From: Natrononativus amylolyticus
GTDB lineage: Archaea > Halobacteriota > Halobacteria > Halobacteriales > Natrialbaceae
DNA length: 64,000 nt
Direction: 5' to 3'
Assembly: GCF_024362525.1 (NCBI RefSeq)
Contig: NZ_CP101458.1
Span: 1,426,001 to 1,490,000 of the forward strand
Part shown: in pieces, positions 15,875 to 24,211 of the stretch
How the letters are laid out: every line of letters starts with the position of its first letter
How positions within the stretch are numbered: position 1 is the stretch's first letter
Made by a program: the position numbers and the translations under genes
Notes under the pieces: generated by a model
What the model was told of the DNA's origin: nothing
Databases searched by the model: none
What the model saw: the letters and a program-made list of their open reading frames with translations, nothing else

Positions 15875-17206
15875 ATGGAGCGATCGTCGGGCGGTCGAGG
15901 GGAGACGGCGAACGTATCGGTCAGCGGCGCCGACCTGGTCGGCCGGAGTTGCGAACTCGAGGACGTCTCCTTCGGCGCCGTCCTCGAGGCCGCCGGCGGC
16001 TCGCGCGTGCAGTGGACCACCCCCGACGGCCTCGAGATCGTCGGCTGCGGCGCCGCCGCCAGCTTCGACGCGACGGGGCCGGCGCGCTGTCGTCGGGTCC
16101 GCGAGGCAGCTCGCCGGACCTTCGCGGACGTCGACCACGACGGCCCTCGCGTCGCCCGCCCGCGGGCGTTCGGCGGCCTCGCCTTTCACGACGGCCACGA
16201 ACCCGTCCCGCCCTGGGGCGGCTTCGACGCCGCGTCGTTCGTCGTCCCGAGCGCCCTCGTCGTCCGCGACGATTCGAGCACCTGGCTGACGGTCGTCGGC
16301 GACGAGAGCGACGTCGACGACCGCACTGAGCGATGGCGGGATCGGCTGGCCGCGCTGCCGGCGATGCGCCCGAGCGGCTCCCGCCCGGGCGTCGTCGCGA
16401 CCCGACGGACGACGAGCCGCGAGGAGTGGGCCGACCAGGTGGAGACCGCCCTCGAGCGCATCGCCGGCGGCGACCTCGAGAAGGTCGTTCTCGCGCAGGC
16501 GCTGTCGGTCGACCTCGAGGAGACACTCGACGTGCCGGCGACGCTCGAGCGGCTCCGCCGGCACTACCCCAACTGCTACCGGTTCCTGCTCGATCACAGC
16601 GCCGGCGGCACGTTCTTCGGGACGCCGCCCGAGCGCCTCGTCGCGAAACGCGGCGGTCGGGTCGAGACGGAGGCGCTCGCGGGCTCGGTTCCCCGCGGCG
16701 AGACCCCCGAGGCCGACGACGAGTACGTCGAGCGGATGGTCGACAGCGAGAAGTTCCAGCGCGAGCACGGCCTCGTCGTCGACTCGATCCGCCGCCAGCT
16801 GGAGTCGTTCGACGCGACGGTCACCGTCGCCGAGCAGACGATCCGCCGGCTGGCGACGATCCAGCACCTCCGGACGCCGATCGAGGCGGAACTCGAGCGC
16901 GAGACCCACGTGCTCGAACTCGTGGAGGCGCTCCACCCGACGCCAGCCGTCGGCGGCGTGCCGCCGCAGGCCGCCTGGGAGACGATCCGGAGCGTCGAGA
17001 CGTTCGACCGCGGCTGGTACGCCGCGCCGGTCGGCTGGTTCGACGCCGCGGGCGACGGCGAGTTCGCCGTCGGCATCCGCTCGGGCGTCGCGACCGGCGA
17101 CCGGGTGACGCTGTTCGCCGGCAACGGTATCGTCGCCGACAGCGACCCCACAGAGGAGTGGGAGGAGGTACAGCTGAAGTTCCGGCCGATCCTCGACGAG
17201 CTATGA
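15875..17206 (+). CDS. menF: Isochorismate synthase MenF
   Basis: The 443-residue chorismate-utilising enzyme has its conserved region in the second half: the helix EWADQVETALERIAGGDLEK, then TPPERLVAKRGGRVETEALA with GSVPRGETPEADD, and PHLRTPIEAEL-type residues before HPTPAVGGVP. It converts chorismate to isochorismate, the first menaquinone step. A TATA-like GATATAGTT at 15832-15840 lies inside the end of the preceding gene. The stop overlaps the menD start (ATGA), so F and D form an operon. The N-terminal third is less conserved, as usual. Confidence 0.9.
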   Translation: MERSSGGRGETANVSVSGADLVGRSCELEDVSFGAVLEAAGGSRVQWTTPDGLEIVGCGAAASFDATGPARCRRVREAARRTFADVDHDGPRVARPRAFGGLAFHDGHEPVPPWGGFDAASFVVPSALVVRDDSSTWLTVVGDESDVDDRTERWRDRLAALPAMRPSGSRPGVVATRRTTSREEWADQVETALERIAGGDLEKVVLAQALSVDLEETLDVPATLERLRRHYPNCYRFLLDHSAGGTFFGTPPERLVAKRGGRVETEALAGSVPRGETPEADDEYVERMVDSEKFQREHGLVVDSIRRQLESFDATVTVAEQTIRRLATIQHLRTPIEAELERETHVLELVEALHPTPAVGGVPPQAAWETIRSVETFDRGWYAAPVGWFDAAGDGEFAVGIRSGVATGDRVTLFAGNGIVADSDPTEEWEEVQLKFRPILDEL

Positions 17207-18969
17207 CGGTTCCGAACCGGGCGACGCTGTGGGGTCGGATCCTCGCCGACGAACTCTCGAAGGGCGGGCTCGAGGCGGTCTGTCTCGCCCCGGGGAGCCG
17301 ATCGACGCCGCTTTCGGTCGCGTTCGCCCGTCACCCGGACATCCGGGTCTTTTCACACCTCGACGAGCGCTCGGCGGCGTACTTCGCGCTCGGCCGGGCG
17401 CGACGGACCGGGGAGCCGACGGCGCTCGTCTGCACCTCGGGGACGGCCGCAGCGAACTTTCACCCGGCCGTACTGGAGGCCGACCGCGGGCGGGTTCCCC
17501 TGCTCGTGCTCACCGCCGACCGGCCGCCCGAACTGCGCGACAGCGGCGCGAACCAGACCGTCGACCAGGTGAAGCTGTACGGAGGGACGGTCCGGTGGTA
17601 CGCCGACCTGCCGGAGCCCGAGGCCGACGAGCGGAAGGTCAGGTCGTTGCGAACGACGGCCGCCCGCGCGCTGGCCGAGACGACGGGGACGCCGGCGGGG
17701 CCGGTTCACCTCAACTGCCCGTTCCGCAAGCCCCTCGAGCCGACCCCCGTACCCGGCGACGTCCCCGAGGCGTTCCGCGAGACGCTCGCCGGTGAGGGGC
17801 GGGAGGGACCGTTCGTCGAGACGGCGGCGGGCCGGTCGGTGGTCGACAAGGGGATTCGAGCGCGGCTCTCGAGGGTGCTCGAGGGCGCCGAGCGGCCGCT
17901 GCTGGTCGCCGGCCCGGCGGACCCGGCTGGCGAGCGTCCCGACCCCGAGCGCGTGGGTGCACTCGCGCGCGCGGTGGACGCGCCGGTACTGGCCGACCCG
18001 CTGTCGGAACTCCGGTTCGGCCCGCACGTCGGGGACGAGGGGGTCGTCTGCGGCGGGTACGACGCCTACGTCGGGACCCTTCCGGAGCCGGACGTCGTCC
18101 TGCGGTGGGGGGCGTCCCCGACCTCGAAACCCCTGCGCCAGGCCCTGCGGGACGCCGACTGTCGCCAGTTCCTGCTCGATCCCGCCGGGCAGTGGCGCGA
18201 GGCGACGTTTACCGCGACGGACCTGCTCGCGGCCGACCCCGGCCCGCTGCTCGAGGCCCTCGCCGCCGACCTGGCGGGCGCGACGGGGGGCGACGGGGAG
18301 TGGCTCGAGCGGGTTCGCGACGCCGAGGCGCGCCACTGGGAGCGCCGCGACGGGGCGCTCGAACCGGCGGCCCTCGAGTCCGACCCCTTCGAGGGGTCGG
18401 TGCTCGCCACCGCGTTCGAGGCGGCGCCCGATCCGGCGACGATCTTCGTCTCGAACAGCATGCCGATCCGGGACGCGGATCGGTTCGCCCGGCCCCGGTC
18501 GGCCGCGCTGTCGGTTCTGGCGAACCGCGGGACGAGCGGGATCGACGGAATCGTCAGCACGGCCCTGGGCGCGGGGAGTGCGACGGACGATCCGCTCGTC
18601 CTCGTCACCGGCGACCTCGCCTACTACCACGACATGAACGGGCTGCTCGCGCTCGAGCGCTGCGGGGTCGACGCGACGGTCGTCCTGATCAACAACGACG
18701 GCGGCGGCATCTTCCACATGCTCCCCATCGAGGACCACGATCCCCCCTTCACCGGCCAGTTCAAGACGCCCCACGGGCTCGACTTCGAGCCGACCGGGGC
18801 GCTGTACGACCTCGAGTTCGAGCGGGTCGACCGCTCCGACTTCGAAGCCGCCTACCGCGACTCCGTGGGGCGGGCGGGGACGCAAGTGCTCGAGGTGAGG
18901 TTCGACGCCGAATCCAGTCACCGCGTACGCGAGGGGTTCGTCCACGAAGACGTCGACCCCGACGCCTGA
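17203..18969 (+). CDS. menD: SEPHCHC synthase MenD (ThDP-dependent)
   Basis: The 588-residue protein starts at the ATG overlapping menF's stop. It has the ThDP fold: an N-terminal domain with CLAPGSRSTPLSVAFARHPD and a conserved Glu in HLDERSAAYFALG, then LVCTSGTAAANFHPAVLEA. The C-terminal domain has VTGDLAYYHDMNGLLALER with metal-binding GD and NNDGGGIFHMLP. It condenses isochorismate with 2-oxoglutarate to the MenD product. Length fits the family. The large open frame beginning upstream at 16333 in the same frame is a shadow over menF. Transcription probably ends before the amidohydrolase, which has its own TATA-like box. Confidence 0.92.
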   Translation: MTVPNRATLWGRILADELSKGGLEAVCLAPGSRSTPLSVAFARHPDIRVFSHLDERSAAYFALGRARRTGEPTALVCTSGTAAANFHPAVLEADRGRVPLLVLTADRPPELRDSGANQTVDQVKLYGGTVRWYADLPEPEADERKVRSLRTTAARALAETTGTPAGPVHLNCPFRKPLEPTPVPGDVPEAFRETLAGEGREGPFVETAAGRSVVDKGIRARLSRVLEGAERPLLVAGPADPAGERPDPERVGALARAVDAPVLADPLSELRFGPHVGDEGVVCGGYDAYVGTLPEPDVVLRWGASPTSKPLRQALRDADCRQFLLDPAGQWREATFTATDLLAADPGPLLEALAADLAGATGGDGEWLERVRDAEARHWERRDGALEPAALESDPFEGSVLATAFEAAPDPATIFVSNSMPIRDADRFARPRSAALSVLANRGTSGIDGIVSTALGAGSATDDPLVLVTGDLAYYHDMNGLLALERCGVDATVVLINNDGGGIFHMLPIEDHDPPFTGQFKTPHGLDFEPTGALYDLEFERVDRSDFEAAYRDSVGRAGTQVLEVRFDAESSHRVREGFVHEDVDPDA

Positions 18970-19049
18970 CAGGCGCATCGGCCGGCGACGGAAACCGTTC
19001 GGATTGCTGAGATACGATGACTTTTGAGGCGACCGCGTGAGCCTCGAGT

Positions 19050-20459
19050 ATGGATCTCGCAATCGTCGATACGCTCGCGCTGACGATGCGCAACGACGGA
19101 CTCGGAGCGCTCGAGAACGCCACGATCGGCGTCGAGGACGGAGAGATCGCGTACGTCGGCACCGCCGAGTCGTTCGACGGCGACCCCGACCGTACCGTCG
19201 ACGGCGCCGGGACGCTGACGCTACCGGGGCTGGTGAACGTCCACGCGCACACGGGGTTGACGCTGCTTCGCGGCGGCGCCCAGGACGTCCCCGAGATCGA
19301 GTGGATGAACCGCGCGCTCGGCCCGCTCGCCGAGACGATGGGCGACGACGACCACGTCGCGGGCGCCAGACTCGGCGTCCTCGAGGCGCTGCTCTCGGGG
19401 GTGACCACGATGGGTGAGTACGCGGCGAACGTCTCCCGGCTCGTCGAGGAGGTGTACGAGCCGATGGGCGTCCGGGTCGTCGCGACGGAGACGATCAACG
19501 CGGTCGCGGAGTCGACGGGCGACCTCGGTCCGGACGACCCGTATCCGCTCGATCCGGTGAAGGGGGAGGACGCACTCGAGCGAAACGAGGCGCTGTTCGA
19601 GGAGTACGCCGACCACGATCGGGTGTCCGCCATGTACGGCCCGCAGGCGCTCGACATGGTGTCGCCGGAGCTGCTCGCGGAGATCCGCAGCCGCGCCGAA
19701 CGCCACGACCGGGGCGTCCACATGCACGTCGCCCAGGGCGACCGCGAACGCCGCCAGATCGAGGCCCGCTACGGCGACGGCGAGACGACCGTGAGCGTCC
19801 TCGAGGAGCTGGGGCTCGTCTCCGATCGGCTGCTGGCGGCTCACCTCCACGGGGCGAGCGCGGCCGAGCGCCGGCGGCTGGCCGACGCGGGGGTTCGGAT
19901 GGCCGCCTGCCCGAGTTCGATCGCGGCCATCGACGGGATCACGCCGCCGCTGTGTGCGTTCCGCGAGGCCGGCGGCACCGTCGGAATCGGAACCGACCAG
20001 GCGCCCGGCCCGGGCGGCCACGACTTCCTGCGCGAACTGCGGACGACGGCGCTGCTCTCGAAGACCGACCGGGCCGATCCGACGGCGTTCCCCGCCCGGG
20101 AGGCGCTTCGCGTCGCGACGATCGAGGGCGCGCGGGCGCTCGGAATCGACGACGAAGTCGGCTCGCTCGAGGTCGGCAAACGGGCGGACGTCGCGGTGCT
20201 CGACCTCGAGACGCCGTCGACGGCGCCCGTCGTCTCCGAGCCGTTGCGGACGGCGATTCCGAACGTTGTCTACGGCGCGAACGCGGGCCTCGTCGGGACG
20301 GTGCTGGTCGGCGGAGACGTCGTCGTCGAGGACGGAGCCGTGACGACGGTCGACGAGGAGGGCGTTCTCGAGAAAGCGACCGCGCGGGCAGAGGCGGTGT
20401 TCTCGAGGGCGGCCGCGGACTGGCGGGCAGCCGACTCCCGACTCGTCGACCGGCAATAG
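19050..20459 (+). CDS. Amidohydrolase of the ATZ/TRZ (MTA/SAH deaminase-like) group
   Basis: This 469-residue metal-dependent hydrolase has the HxH pair His65/His67 in VNVHAHTG, and HMHVAQGDRERR and AAHLHGAS for the next ligands. GIGTDQAPG gives the catalytic Asp, and a C-terminal KRADVAVLDLET strand follows. The closest named groups are 5'-methylthioadenosine/S-adenosylhomocysteine deaminases and chlorohydrolases. It sits between menD and menB on the same strand. A TATA-like ACTTTTGAG about 26 bases upstream suggests its own leaderless transcript. No step of the classical menaquinone route needs it, so the link is positional only. Confidence 0.8.
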   Translation: MDLAIVDTLALTMRNDGLGALENATIGVEDGEIAYVGTAESFDGDPDRTVDGAGTLTLPGLVNVHAHTGLTLLRGGAQDVPEIEWMNRALGPLAETMGDDDHVAGARLGVLEALLSGVTTMGEYAANVSRLVEEVYEPMGVRVVATETINAVAESTGDLGPDDPYPLDPVKGEDALERNEALFEEYADHDRVSAMYGPQALDMVSPELLAEIRSRAERHDRGVHMHVAQGDRERRQIEARYGDGETTVSVLEELGLVSDRLLAAHLHGASAAERRRLADAGVRMAACPSSIAAIDGITPPLCAFREAGGTVGIGTDQAPGPGGHDFLRELRTTALLSKTDRADPTAFPAREALRVATIEGARALGIDDEVGSLEVGKRADVAVLDLETPSTAPVVSEPLRTAIPNVVYGANAGLVGTVLVGGDVVVEDGAVTTVDEEGVLEKATARAEAVFSRAAADWRAADSRLVDRQ

Positions 20460-20529
20460 TCGGGTTCTGTGAGTATCTTCTAAATTTATATTCAGTATTT
20501 GTGGGTATTGGAGTCATGCAAGATCAACG

Positions 20530-20539
20530 CTTAAATAAA
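20530..20539 (+). promoter_or_regulatory. TATA box for the acidic-repeat lipoprotein
   Basis: CTTAAATAAA is centred about 30 bases before the ATG at 20564. The preceding 70 bases are notably AT-rich (TTCTAAATTTATATTCAG). Confidence 0.5.
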
Positions 20540-20563
20540 GGTTCGTGGTACACCCGAGGTGCT

Positions 20564-20968
20564 ATGGTTCGAAAAACCCGCCGCCGTTTCCTCGGAATGG
20601 CAGGAGCGACTGCGCTGACCGTTGCCGTTGCCGGTTGCGGTGACAACGGCGACGACGACGTCGTAGACGACGACGGAATGGACGACGGTGTGGATGACGA
20701 CGGTATGGACGATGATGGCGTCGACGACGACGGCATGGACGACGACGAAGACGACGGCGTCGGTGAAGACGACGAAGACAACGGCATGGACGACGACGAA
20801 GACGACGGCGTCGGCGAAGACGACGAAGACAACGGCATGGACGACGACGAAGACGACGGCGTCGGCGAAGACGACGAAGACGACGGCCTCGACGACGACG
20901 ACGAGGACAACGTCACCGACGACGAAGACAACGGCATGGACGACGACGAAGACGACGACGGCGTCTAA
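20564..20968 (+). CDS. Tat-exported lipoprotein with acidic tandem repeats
   Basis: The 134-residue protein starts MVRKTRRRFLGMAGATALTV, a twin-arginine signal, and continues into a lipobox VAGC. The mature part is almost only Asp, Glu, Gly, Asn and Met: aspartate-rich blocks broken by VG, NG or GM. It contains three 17-residue tandem repeats of the type MDDDEDDGVGEDDEDNG. It should be folded before export and lipid-anchored outside the cell. Such a chain is expected to be disordered and strongly cation-binding. No catalytic domain is present. It lies alone between the amidohydrolase and menB. Function unknown; export and anchoring are well supported. Confidence 0.8.
   Translation: MVRKTRRRFLGMAGATALTVAVAGCGDNGDDDVVDDDGMDDGVDDDGMDDDGVDDDGMDDDEDDGVGEDDEDNGMDDDEDDGVGEDDEDNGMDDDEDDGVGEDDEDDGLDDDDEDNVTDDEDNGMDDDEDDDGV
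20735..20887 (+). repeat. Three 51-bp tandem repeats inside the acidic lipoprotein gene
   Basis: Units start at the ATG codons at 20735, 20786 and 20837, exactly 51 bases apart, and differ at very few positions, mostly silent. A degenerate fourth copy follows. The period is a multiple of three, so copy-number change keeps the frame. Confidence 0.85.
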
Positions 20969-21070
20969 TCGGTAGCCAGCCGTCCACGCGTACCGTGATT
21001 TTTTCGCGCAACCGACCGACCAGCGGTGCCGACGGGAACCTATTTGAGCGTCAGGTCCGGAGCCTCGAGC

Positions 21071-21958
21071 ATGGTCTCTGACCTCTTCGACCCCGACCGG
21101 TGGGAGCCGGTCGAGGGGTTCGACTTTCGCGATCTCACCTACCACCGGGCGGTCGATTCGGGTACCGTCAGGATCGCATTCGACCGGCCGGCGGTTCGCA
21201 ACGCGTTCCGGCCCGGAACGGTAGACGAACTGTACGACGCGCTCGACCACGCGAAACGCCAGACCGACGTCGGCTGCGTGTTGCTGACCGGCAACGGCCC
21301 CTCACCGAAAGACGGCGGCTGGGCGTTCTGTTCGGGCGGCGACCAGTCGATCCGGGGCGAAGCAGGTTACGAGTACGAGGGGAACGAGGAACGCGCCTCG
21401 GAAGCCGGACGGCTCCACATCCTCGAGGTCCAGCGGCTCATCCGTCACATCCCGAAGATCGTGGTCTGCGTGGTACCGGGGTGGGCCGTCGGCGGCGGCC
21501 ACTCGCTGCACGTGGTCTGTGATCTCACGCTCGCGAGCGAGGAGCACGCGAAGTTCCTCCAGACCGACCCCGACGTGGGCAGCTACGACGCCGGCTTCGG
21601 CTCGGCCTACCTCGCCCGCCAGATCGGCCAGAAGAAAGCGAGGGAGGTGTTCTTCCTCGGGAAGACCTACTCCGCCGCGGAAGCCGCGGAGATGGGCATG
21701 GTCAACGAGGTCGTCCCCCACGACGACCTCGAGGAGGTCGCCCTCGAGTGGGGCCACGAGATCAACGCGAAGAGCCCGAACGCGATGCGGATGCTCAAGT
21801 ACGCGTTCAACATGGCCGACGACGGCTTCGTCGGCCAGCAGGTGTTCGCCGGCGAGGCCACCCGGCTGGGCTACATGACCGACGAGGCCCAGGAGGGTCG
21901 GGACGCGTTCAACGAGGGGCGCGAGCCGGACTTCTCGGAGTACCCCTGGCACTACTGA
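21071..21958 (+). CDS. menB: 1,4-dihydroxy-2-naphthoyl-CoA synthase MenB
   Basis: The 295-residue crotonase-fold enzyme has FDRPAVRNAFRPGTVDEL, the oxyanion-hole segments GWAFCSGGDQS and VPGWAVGGGHSLHVVCDL, and the MenB-typical FLQTDPDVGSYDAGFGSAY stretch. The C-terminal EGREPDFSEYPWHY matches the bacterial enzyme's end. It closes the second ring of the naphthoquinone. A TATA-like CTATTTGAG at 21040-21048 places its start on a leaderless transcript. A long inverted repeat begins one base after its stop and separates it from menA. Confidence 0.94.
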   Translation: MVSDLFDPDRWEPVEGFDFRDLTYHRAVDSGTVRIAFDRPAVRNAFRPGTVDELYDALDHAKRQTDVGCVLLTGNGPSPKDGGWAFCSGGDQSIRGEAGYEYEGNEERASEAGRLHILEVQRLIRHIPKIVVCVVPGWAVGGGHSLHVVCDLTLASEEHAKFLQTDPDVGSYDAGFGSAYLARQIGQKKAREVFFLGKTYSAAEAAEMGMVNEVVPHDDLEEVALEWGHEINAKSPNAMRMLKYAFNMADDGFVGQQVFAGEATRLGYMTDEAQEGRDAFNEGREPDFSEYPWHY

Positions 21959-22066
21959 TACTGTCGGACAGAACTACTCGAAGATCGATCGCTCGAACTC
22001 GGCCGTCTTCAGTGATGACGGCCGAACTATCGCGATCGACTTCTCATTGACTTCTATCCGACAGTA
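21959..22066. repeat. 108-bp near-perfect inverted repeat (MITE-like element or structured RNA)
   Basis: The left arm (21959-22007) and right arm (22017-22066) are reverse complements at most positions. Both ends read TACTGTCGGA/C-T-AGAA and both inner ends read TCGGCCGTC, around a nine-base loop, TTCAGTGAT. No frame inside looks coding and no transposase is present. It fills most of the menB-menA gap. It could be a miniature inverted-repeat element, a strong terminator or a folded RNA. Confidence 0.75.
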
Positions 22067-22172
22067 CGACGACCCAGAGCGCGCTCGGGCCGAGTCGTTC
22101 CCGGCGAACGAACTGTTGATCTCGGCAGTGTAATGCCAACGTTGACACTCCCCCGTGTTGGAGACTCGAGTA

Positions 22173-23108
22173 ATGACGACGGCAGAGGTCTCACGGACGA
22201 GGGCGTGGCTCATGGCCGCGCGGCCGCAGACGCTGCCCGCAGCCGCGGCGCCCGTCATCGTCGGCACGGGGCTCGCGGTCCACGAGGGGGTACTCGCGCC
22301 GCTGCCGGCGCTGATGGCGTTCGTCGGCGCCGCACTGATTCAGATCGGGACCAACTTCGCGAACGACTACTACGACGCGGTGAAGGGGGCGGATACCGAC
22401 GACCGGGAGGGCTTCACTCGAGTCACCCAGTCCGGACTCATTCCGCCCGAACGGGTCAAACTCGCCACGATCGTCACCTTCGGACTGGCGATCCTCTCGG
22501 GCACGTATCTGGTCTACGTCGGCGGCGTCCCGATCCTCGTGATCGGGCTCGTGAGCGTTCTCTGTGGCTGGGCCTACACCGGCGGCCCCTACCCGCTGGG
22601 CTATCACGGACTGGGCGATCCCTTCGTCTTCGTCTTCTTCGGCATCGTCGCCGTGATGGGCACGTTCTACGTCCAGGCGGCGTCGGTTCTCGCGGAGCCA
22701 CTCACGACGACGGTTCCGCCCGGGACCGTCACGCTCGAGGCGTTCGCCGCGAGTCTCCCGGTCGCCGGACTCTCGACCGCAATCCTCGTCGTGAACAACG
22801 TGCGCGATCGGGAAACCGACGCCCGGACGGGCAAACACACCCTCGCGGTTCGCCTCGGCTACCGGGCGAGTCGCCTCGAGTTTACCGCCCTGCTCGTGCT
22901 CGCGTATTGCACGCCGGCGTGGTTCTGGCTCGCGACCGACGCCGGGCCGGCGGTCCTCCTCCCGCTGCTCTCGCTGCCGTACGCCGCGTTGATCGCACGC
23001 ACCGTCTGGACGCGCACCGACGGCGCCGCGTTGAACCCGGCACTCGAGCAGACCGGCAAGCTGCTGGCACTGTTCGCGGTGCTGTTCGCACTCGGGCTGG
23101 TGGTGTGA
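22173..23108 (+). CDS. menA: 1,4-dihydroxy-2-naphthoate polyprenyltransferase MenA
   Basis: The 311-residue UbiA-family membrane enzyme has about eight to nine helices. The first aspartate motif lies in [17 protein letters not shown] (residues 61-77). The second prenyl-diphosphate motif is [34 protein letters not shown] is the typical N-terminal helix. It joins the polyprenyl chain to DHNA, giving demethylmenaquinone in the membrane. The ATG at 22173 is preferred over in-frame upstream GTG/TTG codons. Its stop overlaps the menC start as TGATG, beginning the coupled A-C-E operon. Confidence 0.92.
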   Translation: MTTAEVSRTRAWLMAARPQTLPAAAAPVIVGTGLAVHEGVLAPLPALMAFVGAALIQIGTNFANDYYDAVKGADTDDREGFTRVTQSGLIPPERVKLATIVTFGLAILSGTYLVYVGGVPILVIGLVSVLCGWAYTGGPYPLGYHGLGDPFVFVFFGIVAVMGTFYVQAASVLAEPLTTTVPPGTVTLEAFAASLPVAGLSTAILVVNNVRDRETDARTGKHTLAVRLGYRASRLEFTALLVLAYCTPAWFWLATDAGPAVLLPLLSLPYAALIARTVWTRTDGAALNPALEQTGKLLALFAVLFALGLVV

Positions 23109-24211
23109 TGGGCCGAGATCCAAACTCCGACTCGAGCGCGGACGTCGACCGCGACGCGCTCGAGTTCGAGTACCGGTCGTTCAGCCTGCCGCTGTGTCGG
23201 CCCCTCGAGACTGCCCACGGGACGATCGACGGGCGCGACGGCGTGCTCGTTCGCGTCACCAACCGCAACGACGGGACGGCGGGGGTGGGGGAGGCGACGC
23301 CGCTCGCCGGCTGGACGGAGTCGCTCGCCGACTGCGAGGGCGCCCTCGAGCGAGCGGCCGCCGCGATCGGCGACGGCGGCGGGCCGGAGGCGGCGCTCGC
23401 GGCAGTCGACGGGGCTGTCTCGGCACGCCACGCCGTCTCCCTGGCGTTTGCGGACTTCGCGGCAAAACGGGAGGCCAAACCGCTGTACCGCCTGCTCGGA
23501 CAGCCGATGCGGGTGGGGCGGGTTCCGGTGAACGCGACCGTCAGCGACGGGACACCCGAGGAGAGCGCGGCCGACGCCGCCGCGGCCGTCGGGCGCGGCT
23601 TCGACTGCTGTAAGCTCAAAGTCGGCGTCCGTGACCTCGAGACCGACCTCGAGCGCGTCCGTCGGGTTCGCGAGGCGGTGGGGCCGACCGTCGAGCTTCG
23701 CGCCGACGCCAACGGCGCGTGGACCATCGACCAGGCGGAGACCGCCGTCGAGGCGTTCGCCAACCCCGACTGCCGCGTCTCGGTGCTCGAACAACCGCTT
23801 CCCGCCGGGGCGCTCGAGGGCCACGCCGCCCTCCGGGGCCGCGGCGTTTCGATCGCCCTCGACGAGGGGTTGCTCGAGCACGGCGTCGACGAGATCTGCC
23901 GCGTCGGGGCGGCCGACGCCGTCGTGTTGAAACCGATGGCCCTCGGCGGGGTCGACGTCGCCCGGGAGGTCGCCGCCTGGGTCGTCGAGTTCGACCTCGA
24001 GCCGATCGTGACGACGACGATCGATGGCGTCGTCGCCCGGACCGGAGCGGTCCACCTGGCGGCGGCGATTCCGGACGTTCCCGCCTGCGGACTGGCGACG
24101 GGCAGCCTGCTCGCCGCGGACCTCGGTCGGGACCCCGTGCTGTTCGAGAAGGGGGCCGCGGTCGTCCCACAAGCGAAGGGTCTTGGCGTTTCGGACGTGT
24201 GGAACGGGTAA
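23108..24211 (+). CDS. menC: o-succinylbenzoate synthase MenC
   Basis: The 367-residue enolase-superfamily enzyme has the catalytic lysine in CCKLKVGVRD. Metal ligands Asp, Glu and Asp lie in ELRADANGAW, VLEQPLPAG and IALDEGLLE, and the second lysine lies in VVLKPMALGG. It dehydrates SHCHC to o-succinylbenzoate. The first 20 residues ([16 protein letters not shown]) are an acidic halophilic extension. The gene overlaps menA and menE by one base at each end, so translation of the three is coupled. Confidence 0.9.
   Translation: MGRDPNSDSSADVDRDALEFEYRSFSLPLCRPLETAHGTIDGRDGVLVRVTNRNDGTAGVGEATPLAGWTESLADCEGALERAAAAIGDGGGPEAALAAVDGAVSARHAVSLAFADFAAKREAKPLYRLLGQPMRVGRVPVNATVSDGTPEESAADAAAAVGRGFDCCKLKVGVRDLETDLERVRRVREAVGPTVELRADANGAWTIDQAETAVEAFANPDCRVSVLEQPLPAGALEGHAALRGRGVSIALDEGLLEHGVDEICRVGAADAVVLKPMALGGVDVAREVAAWVVEFDLEPIVTTTIDGVVARTGAVHLAAAIPDVPACGLATGSLLAADLGRDPVLFEKGAAVVPQAKGLGVSDVWNG

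Noticed and set aside
16333-17202. Upstream extension of the menD frame
   Set aside because: It lies inside menF in another frame; MenD homologues start near the ATG at 17203.
20524-20937. Antisense Ser/Pro-rich frame over the acidic repeat gene
   Set aside because: It is the complement of GAC/GAA repeats; the sense strand has a Tat signal and lipobox.
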